Shown here: positions 29,516 to 39,105 of the stretch, piece by piece | Position numbering within the stretch: the first letter of the stretch is position 1 | Layout of the letters: every line of letters starts with the position of its first letter | Source of the DNA: Aminithiophilus ramosus | GTDB lineage: Bacteria; Synergistota; Synergistia; Synergistales; Aminithiophilaceae | Length of the DNA: 64,000 bases | Direction: 5' to 3' | Assembly: GCF_018069705.1 (NCBI RefSeq) | Contig: NZ_CP072943.1 | Location: forward strand, 806,001 to 870,000 | The notes under the pieces: model-generated | Told to the model about the DNA's origin: nothing | Databases searched by the model: none | Seen by the model: only the letters and a program-made list of their open reading frames with translations | Translations under genes and position numbers: made by a program

Positions 29516-30601
29516 CTATTGGGGAATGTCGCCCTCGACGCCCTCGACGAACCAGTTCATGGAGAGCATTTCGGCATCGGACATCGTCGTTCCCTCGGGG
29601 ACGACGACGTCGCCCTTCTGGTTGCTGACGGGCCCGGCGAAGACGTCCCACTGGCCGTCGACGATGCGGGCCTTCTCGGAGGCCACGAGGTCGCGGACCT
29701 CCTGAGGAACGTCGGCGCCGAAGGGAGCGAGGTCGACGAAGCCCTCTTTGAGTCCCCACCAGATGTCCTCCGACTTCCACGTGCCCGCCGTGACCTGGCC
29801 GACGACGTACTTGTAGTAGGCGCCCCAGTCCCAGACGGGAGCCGTCAGGTGCTTCGTCGGAGCGTATTTGGACATGTCGTTGTTGTAGCCCACGACGTAG
29901 ACGCCGGCCTCCTCGGCGGCCTGAGGCGTGGCGCCCGTGTCGGCGTGCATGGCGATGACGTCGGCGCCGGCGTCGATGAGGGCCTTGGCGGCCTCCTTTT
30001 CCTTGCCGGGGTCGAACCAGGAGAAGAGCCAGATGACCTTGACCTTCACATCGGGGTTGACCTTGCGGGCTCCGACGGTGAAGGCGTTGATGCCGCGGAT
30101 GACTTCGGGAATGGGATGGGCCGCCACATAGCCGATGACGTTGTTCTTCGACATGCTCCCGGCGACGAGACCGGAGAGGTAGCGGGCCTGGTACATGCGG
30201 CCGAAATAGGTGCCCACGTTATCGGCGCGCTTGAATCCCGAGCAGTGGAGGAACATGACGTCGGGGTACTTCTTGGCCACGTCCTGGACGAAGTCCATGT
30301 AGCCGAAGGAGGTGGCGAAAATGACCTTGGCGCCGTTGCGGATGAAGGTCTCCATGACGCGGGCCGAATCGGGGCCCTCGGGAACGGACTCGACGAGACT
30401 CGACGTGACGCCGGGATAGGCCTCTTCCATGGCGACGCGCCCCTTGTCGTGCATGTAGGTCCACCCGCCGTCTCCTACGGGGCCGATGTAGACCCAGCCC
30501 ACCTTCAGATTCTCCGGTGCGATGGCCTCGAAGGCCAGGGCCGCGCCGGCAAAGCCGACCACAAGCGCGACGACAAGCGACAGCAACAATCCCTTTCTCA
30601 T
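29516..30601 (-). CDS. BMP-family ABC transporter substrate-binding protein
   Basis: 361 aa with a Sec signal peptide (MRKGLLLSLVVALVVGF then AGAALA cleavage region) and no lipobox Cys, so it is a soluble periplasmic protein, consistent with a two-membrane cell. PnrA-like fold with the VYIGPVGDGGW motif. Family members bind purine nucleosides, and the divergent gpt gene supports a purine ligand (inference). Confidence 0.92.
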   Translation of the reverse strand: MRKGLLLSLVVALVVGFAGAALAFEAIAPENLKVGWVYIGPVGDGGWTYMHDKGRVAMEEAYPGVTSSLVESVPEGPDSARVMETFIRNGAKVIFATSFGYMDFVQDVAKKYPDVMFLHCSGFKRADNVGTYFGRMYQARYLSGLVAGSMSKNNVIGYVAAHPIPEVIRGINAFTVGARKVNPDVKVKVIWLFSWFDPGKEKEAAKALIDAGADVIAMHADTGATPQAAEEAGVYVVGYNNDMSKYAPTKHLTAPVWDWGAYYKYVVGQVTAGTWKSEDIWWGLKEGFVDLAPFGADVPQEVRDLVASEKARIVDGQWDVFAGPVSNQKGDVVVPEGTTMSDAEMLSMNWFVEGVEGDIPQ

Positions 30602-30662
30602 ACCCTGATCCGCCCCCTTCACAAAATGGGTACTTCGACGATCTGACCGAACATTCACTAAC

Positions 30663-30691
30663 AATCTATCGAGAAAAGCCCTGAAAGTCAA
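30663..30691 (-). promoter_or_regulatory. BMP-ABC operon promoter
   Basis: Minus strand TTGACT (30691-30686), 17-nt spacer, TAGATT (30668-30663). It overlaps the divergent gpt promoter region. Confidence 0.6.
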
Positions 30692-30710
30692 TGAAGACCT
30701 CGCTTATAAT
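30681..30710 (+). promoter_or_regulatory. gpt promoter
   Basis: CTGAAA (30681-30686), 18-nt spacer, perfect TATAAT (30705-30710). The -35 region lies within the divergent BMP promoter, so one regulator could control both. Confidence 0.65.
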
Positions 30711-30766
30711 AGGAAAGGGTCGGGCCTCTCCGCCCCTTATACCGTGACGCCTAAGGAGCGAAAGGC

Positions 30767-31258
30767 ATGCCAAGCAAGGACCGCTACCACCGCACCTACC
30801 CCGTCTCATGGGATCAGCTTCACCGCGACAGCCGGGCCCTCTCGTGGCGTCTCCTCGACATGGGACGGAAATGGGAACGGATCGTCGCCGTCGTCCGCGG
30901 CGGCCTCGTCCCCGCCGCCGTCATCGCCCGCGAGCTGGACATCCACTTCGTCGACACCGTCTGCATCTCGAGCTACACCATCCGCGACCAGGGGGAAATG
31001 TCGGTCCTGAAGAAGCTCGAAGGCGGCGGCAGGAACTGGCTCATCATCGACGACCTCGTCGATACGGGAAAGACGGCCCGCATGGTCCGCCAGATGCTCC
31101 CCGAGGCCCATTTCGCCACCGTCTACTCCAAGCCCGACGGACGCCCCCTGGTGGACACCTTCGTCACGGAGGTGAGCCAGGACACGTGGATCCTCTTCCC
31201 CTGGGACTCGGAGGTCCAGTTCGTCGAACCCCTCGTCCAGAACCGCCACGAAGAATGA
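30767..31258 (+). CDS. gpt: xanthine(-guanine) phosphoribosyltransferase
   Basis: 163 aa. PRPP-binding motif LIIDDLVDTGKTA and AVVRGGLVPAAVIARELDI; the order and ends match E. coli Gpt, including PDGRPLVDTFV and QDTWILFPWD. Salvages xanthine or guanine to nucleotides. Divergent from the BMP importer, forming an uptake-plus-salvage module. Confidence 0.93.
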   Translation: MPSKDRYHRTYPVSWDQLHRDSRALSWRLLDMGRKWERIVAVVRGGLVPAAVIARELDIHFVDTVCISSYTIRDQGEMSVLKKLEGGGRNWLIIDDLVDTGKTARMVRQMLPEAHFATVYSKPDGRPLVDTFVTEVSQDTWILFPWDSEVQFVEPLVQNRHEE

Positions 31259-31404
31259 CGCCGGGGCCCGGCGAAGAGATGAACCTTTGCAGCGGCGTTC
31301 ATGATATTGTCAACCTGGCGATGAATGACGGGGCTGTTTCTTGAGCGTTGGCCTCCTGCCTTCGAAGTCCGACGCGACGAAGAGACGGAAAAACGTCGGG
31401 GCCG

Positions 31405-31433
31405 TTGCGCCCTCCCCTCCGGCGTGGTAGTAT
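31405..31433 (+). promoter_or_regulatory. tRNA-Arg promoter
   Basis: TTGCGC (31405-31410), 17-nt spacer, TAGTAT (31428-31433), about 14 nt before the tRNA. Confidence 0.6.
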
Positions 31434-31447
31434 AGCCGTCGTCAAGC

Positions 31448-31763
<316 letters not shown>

Positions 31764-31879
31764 GATGTCCCCTCTCCTTTTCGGGATCCCATCATACAGC
31801 CCGGCTTCAACGGCAACGTGGCTCACTGTCCCGTTTTCTAGGTCCACGGCACATCGTTTTACCAAACAGATGCAAACAC
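31764..31879. other. intergenic, no feature
   Basis: No gene or repeat was recognised between the broken ORF and the transporter terminator. Confidence 0.4.
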
Positions 31880-31921
31880 CACGAGGGGGCTCCGGCGGAA
31901 ATCCGCCGGAGCCCCCTCGTG
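31880..31921 (-). terminator. terminator of the NSS transporter gene
   Basis: Perfect 20-bp arms (31880-31899 with 31902-31921) and a two-base loop, then GTGTTTG on the minus strand, 16 nt past the transporter stop. Confidence 0.8.
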
Positions 31922-31937
31922 CGTCGAAAGGGACCCG

Positions 31938-33278
31938 CTACTTCAGCCCCGAGTAGATGATGATGATGATCGCCGCCGGGGCGACGACGCGCAGGATCCA
32001 CAGCCAGGGGACCAGAAGGGGAAAGGGCACCTGCCCGTCGTTGGTGACCTCCGATTTGACCTTGTCGCAGACGACCCATCCGGCGAAGAGGCAGATCAGG
32101 ATGCCGCAGACGGTGAGAAGGATGTTGGAGCAGAGCCAGTCCAGGCCGTCCAGGAAACCCTGCCCGAAAAGCCGGATGTCGACGGCCCCGTTGGAAAGGG
32201 CCGAAGGGATGCCCATCAGAAAGACGGCCAGGCCCATGACGACGCTGGCCCTGGGACGGCTCCACCGTAGCTCGTCCATGCCGTAGGAGACGACGACCTC
32301 GAAGAGAGAGACGGCCGACGTGAGGGCGGCGATGAAAAGGAGGGAGAAAAAGAGCGCCGACCAGAGAGCGCCGCCCCACATCTGAGAAAAGACGGCCGGC
32401 AGGGTGATGAAGGTCAGGCCGGCACCGGCGCCGGCGTCGACGCCGAAGGCAAAGACCGTGGGGAAGATGACGAGACCTGAGAAAAAGGCCACGAGGGTGT
32501 CCAGAAAGGTCACCATCGCCACCGACTTGGGGATGCTCTCCTTCTTGTTGAGGTAGCTGCCGAAGGTCACGAGGATGCCCATTCCCAGGGAAAGAGAGTA
32601 GAAGGCCTGCCCCAAGGCATCGATGAAGGTCGCTCCCGTCACCTTGGAAAAATCGGGTTTGAGGTAGAAGGCCACGCCCTCGGCCGCTCCCGGAAGGGTC
32701 AGGGCCCGGGCCATCAGGATCAGCAGGATGAAGAAAAGACCGGGCATGAGAACCTTGGCGAAGCGCTCGATGCCCTCACCGACGCCGCGGTAGACGATGC
32801 AGAAGACCGTCAGCATGAAAAGGAAAAAGGCGCTCATGACCTGGAAGGGACTGGCGATGAAGGAAAGGAAAACCCCCTGGGCCCCTTCGGCTCCATCAGC
32901 CGACATGAGCCCCGTGAAGGACTTGATGATGTAGGCCATCGTCCAGCCGCCGATCACGGCGTAGTAGGACAGGATGAGGAAGGCGACGATCAGACCGATC
33001 CAGCCCACGATCGGCCAGGCTCCGCCCTTGAGCACCCGGAAGGTCCCGACGGAGTTGCGCTTGGAGGCCCTGCCGAGAACCAGTTCGGCGAGCATGACCG
33101 AGGCGCCGATGGAAAAGACGATGGCCAGGTAGATCAGGAGGAAGGCCGCGCCCCCGTTCTTGCCCGCAACGTAGGGGAAACGCCAGATGTTGCCCAGCCC
33201 GACGGCCGATCCCGCCGCCGCAAGCAGAAAGCCGACCCGGCTTCCCCACTGTTCTCTTGGTGCGTCGTTCTGTCCCAT
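31938..33278 (-). CDS. neurotransmitter:sodium symporter family transporter
   Basis: 446 aa, about 11 membrane segments, LeuT-fold. The N-terminus WGSRVGFLLAAAGSAVGLGNIWRFPY (in parts REQWGSRVGF and AVGLGNIWRFPY) carries the sodium and substrate site of the family. Bacterial members import amino acids such as tryptophan, tyrosine, alanine or methionine; the substrate is not decided. The start at 33278 follows AGGAGGT. An upstream intrinsic terminator and a 31-codon ORF may regulate it. Confidence 0.92.
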   Translation of the reverse strand: MGQNDAPREQWGSRVGFLLAAAGSAVGLGNIWRFPYVAGKNGGAAFLLIYLAIVFSIGASVMLAELVLGRASKRNSVGTFRVLKGGAWPIVGWIGLIVAFLILSYYAVIGGWTMAYIIKSFTGLMSADGAEGAQGVFLSFIASPFQVMSAFFLFMLTVFCIVYRGVGEGIERFAKVLMPGLFFILLILMARALTLPGAAEGVAFYLKPDFSKVTGATFIDALGQAFYSLSLGMGILVTFGSYLNKKESIPKSVAMVTFLDTLVAFFSGLVIFPTVFAFGVDAGAGAGLTFITLPAVFSQMWGGALWSALFFSLLFIAALTSAVSLFEVVVSYGMDELRWSRPRASVVMGLAVFLMGIPSALSNGAVDIRLFGQGFLDGLDWLCSNILLTVCGILICLFAGWVVCDKVKSEVTNDGQVPFPLLVPWLWILRVVAPAAIIIIIYSGLK

Positions 33279-33344
33279 TCTTCTCAAAGACCTCCTGTCT
33301 TTTCCTCCCTCTTCTCCGCTTCGCGGGAAGGGAACCATAAAAAA

Positions 33345-33366
33345 GCCGGGATCCGAAGATCCCGGC
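33345..33366 (-). terminator. terminator between the 31-aa ORF and the transporter
   Basis: Perfect nine-bp stem (33345-33353 with 33358-33366), TTCG tetraloop, then TTTTTTA on the minus strand. It lies in front of the transporter gene, so it is either the end of the small ORF transcript or an attenuator. Confidence 0.8.
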
Positions 33367-33388
33367 CTGAAGCTCAGCTGCCTGAAAG

Positions 33389-33484
33389 CTACGGACAGGC
33401 AAGCGCTCCAGGAAGGGACCTGGCGCCAATAAGGCCGAGCAGGCTAATCATGAGCGATACCGATACCCTGTCGAAACCCTTCAT
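33389..33484 (-). CDS. 31-aa hydrophobic small ORF
   Basis: MKGFDRVSVS then a hydrophobic stretch (LMISLLGLIG) and a short Pro/Cys-ending tail. AGGAGG lies eight bases before the ATG. It could be a small membrane subunit, as NSS transporters often have, or a leader peptide for the downstream terminator. Sequence similarity to known small subunits is not evident. Confidence 0.45.
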   Translation of the reverse strand: MKGFDRVSVSLMISLLGLIGARSLPGALACP

Positions 33485-33631
33485 CCCAGTCCCTCCTCGG
33501 GCGCAACCGATATTGCAAAACAGTGTACTCGCGGAAGAGCAGAAAGACAAGCGACGCCAGTTCATACGCAATAGGTCGAAAATGGAGAAAAATGAAAATC
33601 AATCCACGGTAGATGCGTTTGAACCAGCACT

Positions 33632-33918
33632 GGAGAAAGTGGATTCGGAGCATCCGCTCGACCCAACCGGCGGACGGCCTCGTTCGTTTTTGGCATAGAA
33701 GGTGGCGATGAGCGCGCAGAGATATTTCCAATGGAAAACAGTTTTGAGCTCGAAAGAAAAACTTTTCCCGCCAGCCAGGTGGGCTGCCTCTATCTCGCGA
33801 AGGTCTGGGCGTCAGCAAAGGTTTTCTGTCGCAGATCTCGCGTCTTGCCCTCCGTGAAGAGAGAATGATGACAAAGTTGCTACGGCCCCATTCCAGCAGT
33901 TCATCGCTGATGCTACTC
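33632..33918 (-). mobile_element. decayed IS5-group remnant (transposase N-terminal part)
   Basis: Minus strand shows about 80% similarity by eye to the 5' part of the intact IS5-group element at 51773-53016, including the segment ERMLRIHFLQCWF and the upstream GTCTGGGCGTC stretch. The frame is interrupted and everything downstream of codon ~85 is lost. It marks the downstream edge of the defence island, 15-25 nt from jetD. Confidence 0.8.
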
Positions 33919-33942
33919 CATACGCTTTCTGCACGATTTTGG

Positions 33943-35130
33943 TTACGATGTTTTGAAGACGCAACCTAGACAATCAAGCAAAAAGTCAAAGCCGATCCGC
34001 TCCTGTTCGAGTCGGACCCGATCGCCCCAGTGGTGGCACCGCAGTTGATCATACAGGTCACGCTCCTCATCGTTGAGCCTCGCCAGATCCGCCATCTCCT
34101 GCTGCGGCTCCATGCCCCAAAGGGACCGATGGACCAAAAGGGTCTGCTGATCCATGAGAAAAGAACGGGCGTGGGGAAAGAGGCCCCGCAGCTGATTGAG
34201 GATGGCAAAACCGTGGGTGTCGATATCTCCCCAATAGTGGATTTTCTTTTGATGGAGCCAATCGGCACCGGCAAGGTTGTCGAAACCGTAACCGGCCCCA
34301 AAAAGGACCATCCCTCCGGGGACATCGGGGAAGGCCAGGAAGTTGATCTCGTTTTCGGTGATGAAGACCGTTGAAAAGGACGGATCAAGGGAGGCGAAGG
34401 AACGTTCCGTCAGGGTGATATCGTGGTCTCCCTCTGTCCTCAGAAGGCGGACGGCGGGGTCAAGCACGCGAAAACGGACCCGTGACGGTTTGTCCAGGAA
34501 ACCGTAGCGGCGGCAGAACCCCGAGGCTCCGCCATAGGCCCCATCGATGGCCTCTTCGGGCAGGACGAGGTCGAGCAGTTCGGCCAGGACGGCTTTATGT
34601 CCCTCGATGAACTTGGTATGGACGCCGGGGAGGTCGATCTGGCGAAGGTAGACGGCGGGACGGAGATGGTTGAGGCACCAGGTGACGACGGCCAGCAGTC
34701 GCGGCCACTCCTCGGCCAGCTCAAGAGCACGGTGAGGGCGCCTGGCCTGCCAAACGGTCAATTCGGGCCGACTCTCGCCGGTCAGGGCGAGAAGCGCGGC
34801 AAAACGCTCCGCCTCCCGGCGCCTGCCGATCAGTCGGAAGGCATCTTCCAGGCTGTCAATCCAGATCTGTGCGGGGATTTCATTGACCCCGAGGACGCGA
34901 TGATTGACGGTGCGCCATTCGATCCGGTAGGGGCCGGAAGCCGCCGAAATCCGGGCGATCCAATCACGAACCTCGGGAAACCGTTCGCTCAGCTCCCGCG
35001 AGGTCGGGCCCTTGAGGACGAGGCGCCGGGGAAAGAGAGGCTCACCACCCGCCAGAGCGGCAAGAAGCAGGCCCCGATCCCAGAGCCTTTGGACCTGCGT
35101 CTTGAGATCGGCTGGCGTCGTCCAGGTCAT
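33943..35130 (-). CDS. jetD: Wadjet protein JetD (Toprim nuclease)
   Basis: 395 aa. The N-terminal DUF3322-like half (1-200) is followed by a DUF2220/Toprim-like half with acidic residues E259 and E261 (ITENE) and D302, D304 (YWGDIDTHG), the metal-binding set of Toprim nucleases. JetD cuts plasmid DNA after JetABC has sensed a small closed circle by loop extrusion. The ATG overlaps the jetC stop by four bases. Length is normal for the family, so the gene appears complete despite the nearby IS remnant. Confidence 0.92.
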   Translation of the reverse strand: MTWTTPADLKTQVQRLWDRGLLLAALAGGEPLFPRRLVLKGPTSRELSERFPEVRDWIARISAASGPYRIEWRTVNHRVLGVNEIPAQIWIDSLEDAFRLIGRRREAERFAALLALTGESRPELTVWQARRPHRALELAEEWPRLLAVVTWCLNHLRPAVYLRQIDLPGVHTKFIEGHKAVLAELLDLVLPEEAIDGAYGGASGFCRRYGFLDKPSRVRFRVLDPAVRLLRTEGDHDITLTERSFASLDPSFSTVFITENEINFLAFPDVPGGMVLFGAGYGFDNLAGADWLHQKKIHYWGDIDTHGFAILNQLRGLFPHARSFLMDQQTLLVHRSLWGMEPQQEMADLARLNDEERDLYDQLRCHHWGDRVRLEQERIGFDFLLDCLGCVFKTS

Positions 35131-38100
35131 TCTCCCGCTCTCTGCCTTTCGACGCGGTACTCCTCGATGGTCAGGTTGCGCAGGACGGAGTCGCGGCCAT
35201 CTTCACTGTGAACAAATCCGACATGGGCGACGAAAGGCTCGATGATGGGGATCTTCTGCAAGGGAGTGACGATGAGAAGTTGCAGGTTGAGTTGGGCGAA
35301 AAGCCGCAGTCCGTACTGGGCGGATTCGTCGGAGCCTCGCCCGAAGGCCTCGTCGATGACGACGAACCGGAAGGAACGGGAGTGCACGGCTCCCCACTCC
35401 AGGCCGAACTGGTAGGCCAGGCTGGCGGCGAGGACGGTGTAGGCCAGTTTCTCCTTCTGGCCGCCCGATTTGCCGCCGGAGTCGGCATAATGCTCGTGTT
35501 CGCTGTCGTCTTCCCGCCACCGTTCGCTCGCGGCAAAGACGAACCAGTTGCGGACGTCCGTCACCTTGGCCGTCCATCGCCCATCAAGCTCGGCGAACTC
35601 CTCCCGGCCCCGGAAGCGCTCGATGATGCGCTTGACCTGAAGGAACTTGGCCTCCGAGTACTGCTCCTCCTCGGAGCCGGTGAGGGCCCCTTCCGTGCAG
35701 CTCCTCAGCTCGGACTGAAAGTCGCGGATGTCGGCGTCGAGATTCATCTGCGCCTCAAGGCTGATGTAACGGCCGGGGTTGTAGTCGATCTGGGTGAGCG
35801 ATTCGTTGATCTTGGCGATGCGTTCCTTGATGGTTTCCCTCTCCCGGGCGAGCTGGGATTGGAAGTTGGCCACCTCGCGAATGGTGTTCTCATTCAGAAG
35901 ATCCTTGAAACGCCCTTCGAAGCGAGGGAGGTCGTCGGCCCGGAGCTGATCGAGCATCCTTTTGAATTCCGGGCCGGCATCGATGTGGACATCGACCTCG
36001 CGGGTTTCGAGAACCCATTCCTTCTTGTACTCGGTCATGGCCTTGATGATCTTTTCGGACAGCCGCTTGAGCTTCGCCTCTTCGGCGTCGATTTTGGTCT
36101 GCAGCCAGTCGCGCATTTCGCGCTCCCGGTTGTCGCAGGATTCGACGGTCAGGACCTGCCCGCCGAGCGCCTCCTCCCGCATCGATTCCAACAGAGGGAA
36201 ACGCGGCGCACTCGCCCCTGCCCTTTCGGCAAGAAGTTCCTGCGCCTGCCTCTTCAGCTCTTCGGCGTCGCTGATCTTCTGCTCCGTCTTGGAGGCCCTG
36301 TCGTTTCGATCTTTGAGCTGGCGATCCGTTTCCCTTGATTCCTCCTCGACGGCCGCCAATTGGACCGTGAGGGTTTTAAGCAGGTCCGAAGCGGCTTGAA
36401 GCTGCCGTTTCTCCTCTTCCAGCCGGGCAATGGCCTTCGCAAGCGGCTTCCAGTCAAGATCGCGGAAGTCGACGTATTCTACAAGCTTGGATAGCGTGTC
36501 AAGGCGTTCCTTGAGCGCCTCCTGTTCCTTTTTCAGGGTTCCGATGCGGTGATCCAGCGCGTCAAGGTGCCTTTTGCGCTCCCGGGCCTCCTCTTCCAGG
36601 GCCGCGATCTTTTCGGCGTTGCTCCAGCCCAGGACATAACGGCGACGGTCATCGAGACGGTGACGATCGTCCTTTTCGTGACGCTCCCCCGGCACCTTGA
36701 TCTGTCCGGCCCGGGTGATGGCCCGCGTCTCACGGCGGAACTGCTCCTGAGAGAGGCAGCAGGCCAGATCGAAACGGTGGGCTATCTCCCGTTCGATCCA
36801 GTCATAAAAGGGCGAATCCGGTTTGACCTGCAGCTTGCGCGCCAAGGAATGAGGGGCCAGAGACGGCATCTCGCCTCGGCTCCCCAGGCGCACCCGAAAA
36901 TAGACGAGCCGGCCTTGCAGATGGGTCCGGTCAACCCATTCGGCCACGGCGACGTAATGTCGATCGGGGACCAGGAGGGAGAGGCCGAAGCCGTGAAGCA
37001 GCCGTTCGATGGCCCCCTCCCAGTCGCGCTCATCATCGCGGACCTGGAGGAGTTCGCCGGCAAAGGGCATCTCCTCTTCGGCCAGATTCAGGGCCTGGCA
37101 GAGAGAGCGGCGCAGGGCGATCTGTTTTTCATCGATGTTGCTGACACGGGATTTCAGGCCGTTGATTTCCCTTTTCAACAGATCGTACTCGGGCCGCTCC
37201 CGGGAAAGAAGGGCGCCCGTTTCAGTGAGATCGTTCTGGGTGCGGTCTTCGGCCGCTTCCGTCGTCTGGCGCCATTCTGAGATCTCGGAGCGCTGGCGAA
37301 GAAAGGCCTCCTCCGTCGCCGCCGGTGACTGTCCCAAGACATGAACGAGCTCGGCGTAGCGATCGGCGGCCTTCTTGCGGCGTTCCATCTCTTCCCGCTT
37401 CCGCTCGGTTTCCGAACCGATTCTCTCGATCCGGCCACCGCCGTTTTCCGCGATGCTGCGTTTCAGATCACTCCTGCGCACCTCCTGAGCCCGTCGCTGC
37501 TCCTCGAGTCGGCCGACGGCCGCTCGATGGCGGACCCACTCCTCATCCAGCGCGAGGAGACGTTTCTCCAGCAGATCAAGCTTCAGTGAGGCAAACCAGG
37601 GGCGGAGAGCAATGCGGCAGTCTCGAAAATCCTCGGCTCCTTGCGACAGCTCTCGGTGGCGTTCACAGTCGCCCGCCAGCGGCTCCAGCATCTCGACCTG
37701 CCTTTTGGCCTTCAAAACGGCCTCGTGAGCCCGGCTGAGGTCTTCGAAGTGCCCGATCAGTGCCTCCAGGCGCGGCGCGACATCGAAGGGTTCCAGCATG
37801 TGGCTGCGGACGAAGTCGGTCAGGTTCCCGACGGATTTAAGGGAAACGGTCTGATGAAAGAGATCGAGAGCCTGTTCGTTATCGATGCCGAAGCGGCGCC
37901 GGAACCAGGAACCGTAGGGTGGGAAGGTGTCGAAGATCTCTGCACCGTTTTCGCGCAGTTTTTTCCGGAGACCCCTTATCTCGCTGCCGAATCCGGAGAA
38001 ATGGGCCGCTATCGACAGATCGCGCTCACAGGCGGCATAGAGACGGGTCGGCTGACCGTTCGCCTCTTTCATCCAGAAGACCTGGGCCAGGGTAACCGTC

Positions 38101-38492
38101 TTGCCGTATCCGGCATTGCCGAAAACACCGAGGATCACCGAATAGCTGTTGAAATCCCGGAGCGCGACGGGCTTGGCGCTGCCCAGGGATTCCTGCCGCT
38201 CTGACTTGTAATGGCCGAGCACGTAGGAACGAAGGGTCCGTTCGCGGCTGTCGGCACCGGCGGCCTTGTTGTAGGCGACGCGATGGCTCGGAACGAGCAG
38301 GGTCGTGACGGCGTCGACCAGCGTCGACTTCCCCGAGCCGATTTCGCCGGTGAGGAGGCCGTTCTTTCCGTCGAGGCTCAGAGTCCAGACCCTGCCGTCA
38401 AAGGTCCCCCAGTTGAAGACCTCCAGCCGCTGCAGACGGAAACCGGCCAGGCTGTCATCGGTCATGAATTCCAGTTCAAGGGACTCACTCAT
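35127..38492 (-). CDS. jetC: Wadjet protein JetC (SMC-like ATPase)
   Basis: 1121 aa, MukB/SMC-like. Walker A GEIGSGKST is at residues 49-57 and long coiled-coil regions fill about 270-480 and 640-950. The ABC signature SGGKSGGQKEK is near 1000 and Walker B VVIDEAF near 1047. JetC is the motor that translocates DNA loops in the Wadjet complex. The start MSESLELEF is chosen because it overlaps the jetB stop by eight bases (ATGAGTGA); the longer frame to 38603 is not supported. Confidence 0.93.
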   Translation of the reverse strand: MSESLELEFMTDDSLAGFRLQRLEVFNWGTFDGRVWTLSLDGKNGLLTGEIGSGKSTLVDAVTTLLVPSHRVAYNKAAGADSRERTLRSYVLGHYKSERQESLGSAKPVALRDFNSYSVILGVFGNAGYGKTVTLAQVFWMKEANGQPTRLYAACERDLSIAAHFSGFGSEIRGLRKKLRENGAEIFDTFPPYGSWFRRRFGIDNEQALDLFHQTVSLKSVGNLTDFVRSHMLEPFDVAPRLEALIGHFEDLSRAHEAVLKAKRQVEMLEPLAGDCERHRELSQGAEDFRDCRIALRPWFASLKLDLLEKRLLALDEEWVRHRAAVGRLEEQRRAQEVRRSDLKRSIAENGGGRIERIGSETERKREEMERRKKAADRYAELVHVLGQSPAATEEAFLRQRSEISEWRQTTEAAEDRTQNDLTETGALLSRERPEYDLLKREINGLKSRVSNIDEKQIALRRSLCQALNLAEEEMPFAGELLQVRDDERDWEGAIERLLHGFGLSLLVPDRHYVAVAEWVDRTHLQGRLVYFRVRLGSRGEMPSLAPHSLARKLQVKPDSPFYDWIEREIAHRFDLACCLSQEQFRRETRAITRAGQIKVPGERHEKDDRHRLDDRRRYVLGWSNAEKIAALEEEARERKRHLDALDHRIGTLKKEQEALKERLDTLSKLVEYVDFRDLDWKPLAKAIARLEEEKRQLQAASDLLKTLTVQLAAVEEESRETDRQLKDRNDRASKTEQKISDAEELKRQAQELLAERAGASAPRFPLLESMREEALGGQVLTVESCDNREREMRDWLQTKIDAEEAKLKRLSEKIIKAMTEYKKEWVLETREVDVHIDAGPEFKRMLDQLRADDLPRFEGRFKDLLNENTIREVANFQSQLARERETIKERIAKINESLTQIDYNPGRYISLEAQMNLDADIRDFQSELRSCTEGALTGSEEEQYSEAKFLQVKRIIERFRGREEFAELDGRWTAKVTDVRNWFVFAASERWREDDSEHEHYADSGGKSGGQKEKLAYTVLAASLAYQFGLEWGAVHSRSFRFVVIDEAFGRGSDESAQYGLRLFAQLNLQLLIVTPLQKIPIIEPFVAHVGFVHSEDGRDSVLRNLTIEEYRVERQRAGE

Positions 38493-39105
38493 CGTCGTCC
38501 ACCAATGGCCCCGCCAGCTGCCTTCGGTACTCCTCCAGCCGCTCATCGAAGTCGGCCAGCCACTGGGCATCGACAAAGGCCTTGATGATCCGCCGGACTT
38601 CAATCATCTGTCCCTGCCCCCTCAGGCGGCGAACGAAACCCAGCTCGGCGATCTTGTTCAATGTGGCATCGACCCGATCGACGAGCTTCGCCTCGTTGGT
38701 GCCGGCAGGAAGGAAGATCCGGATCAATTCCACTACCTCGTCACGAGACAGGATCAGGCGCCTGTCGCCGCCGGCGTCGGATTCGGCCAACTTCTTGCGC
38801 AAAAGGGCGAGAAGGAGGCTGACGGGGTAGGAAAGCTGCCGTCGGGAGACGAGCCGGGGGATATCATCGGGGCTCTCCTCGTCATCGCGGCGGGAACGCA
38901 GAAAGGCATACCCCTCCGCCTCATCGAGAATGAGCTCAAGACCCAGCACGGCGACGTAATCCTGAACGCGAGCCTGCAGGTTGAGGAGGGAGGCCCACGA
39001 TCGGGGATTTTCCTCCTGGTACAAGACCCCCTTGAGCAGGGGAATCACCACCGATGAAAGTTCCTGGGACAAGGAGACGGGATCGATGCCGCTGTAATCC
39101 ATCAT
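38485..39105 (-). CDS. jetB: Wadjet protein JetB (MukE-like, DUF4194)
   Basis: 206 aa, typical DUF4194 length, with winged-helix-like C-terminal half and an acidic end (VDDDE). It bridges JetA and JetC like MukE in MukBEF. The start overlaps the jetA stop by four bases and its end overlaps the jetC start by eight, so stoichiometry is translationally coupled. Confidence 0.92.
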   Translation of the reverse strand: MMDYSGIDPVSLSQELSSVVIPLLKGVLYQEENPRSWASLLNLQARVQDYVAVLGLELILDEAEGYAFLRSRRDDEESPDDIPRLVSRRQLSYPVSLLLALLRKKLAESDAGGDRRLILSRDEVVELIRIFLPAGTNEAKLVDRVDATLNKIAELGFVRRLRGQGQMIEVRRIIKAFVDAQWLADFDERLEEYRRQLAGPLVDDDE

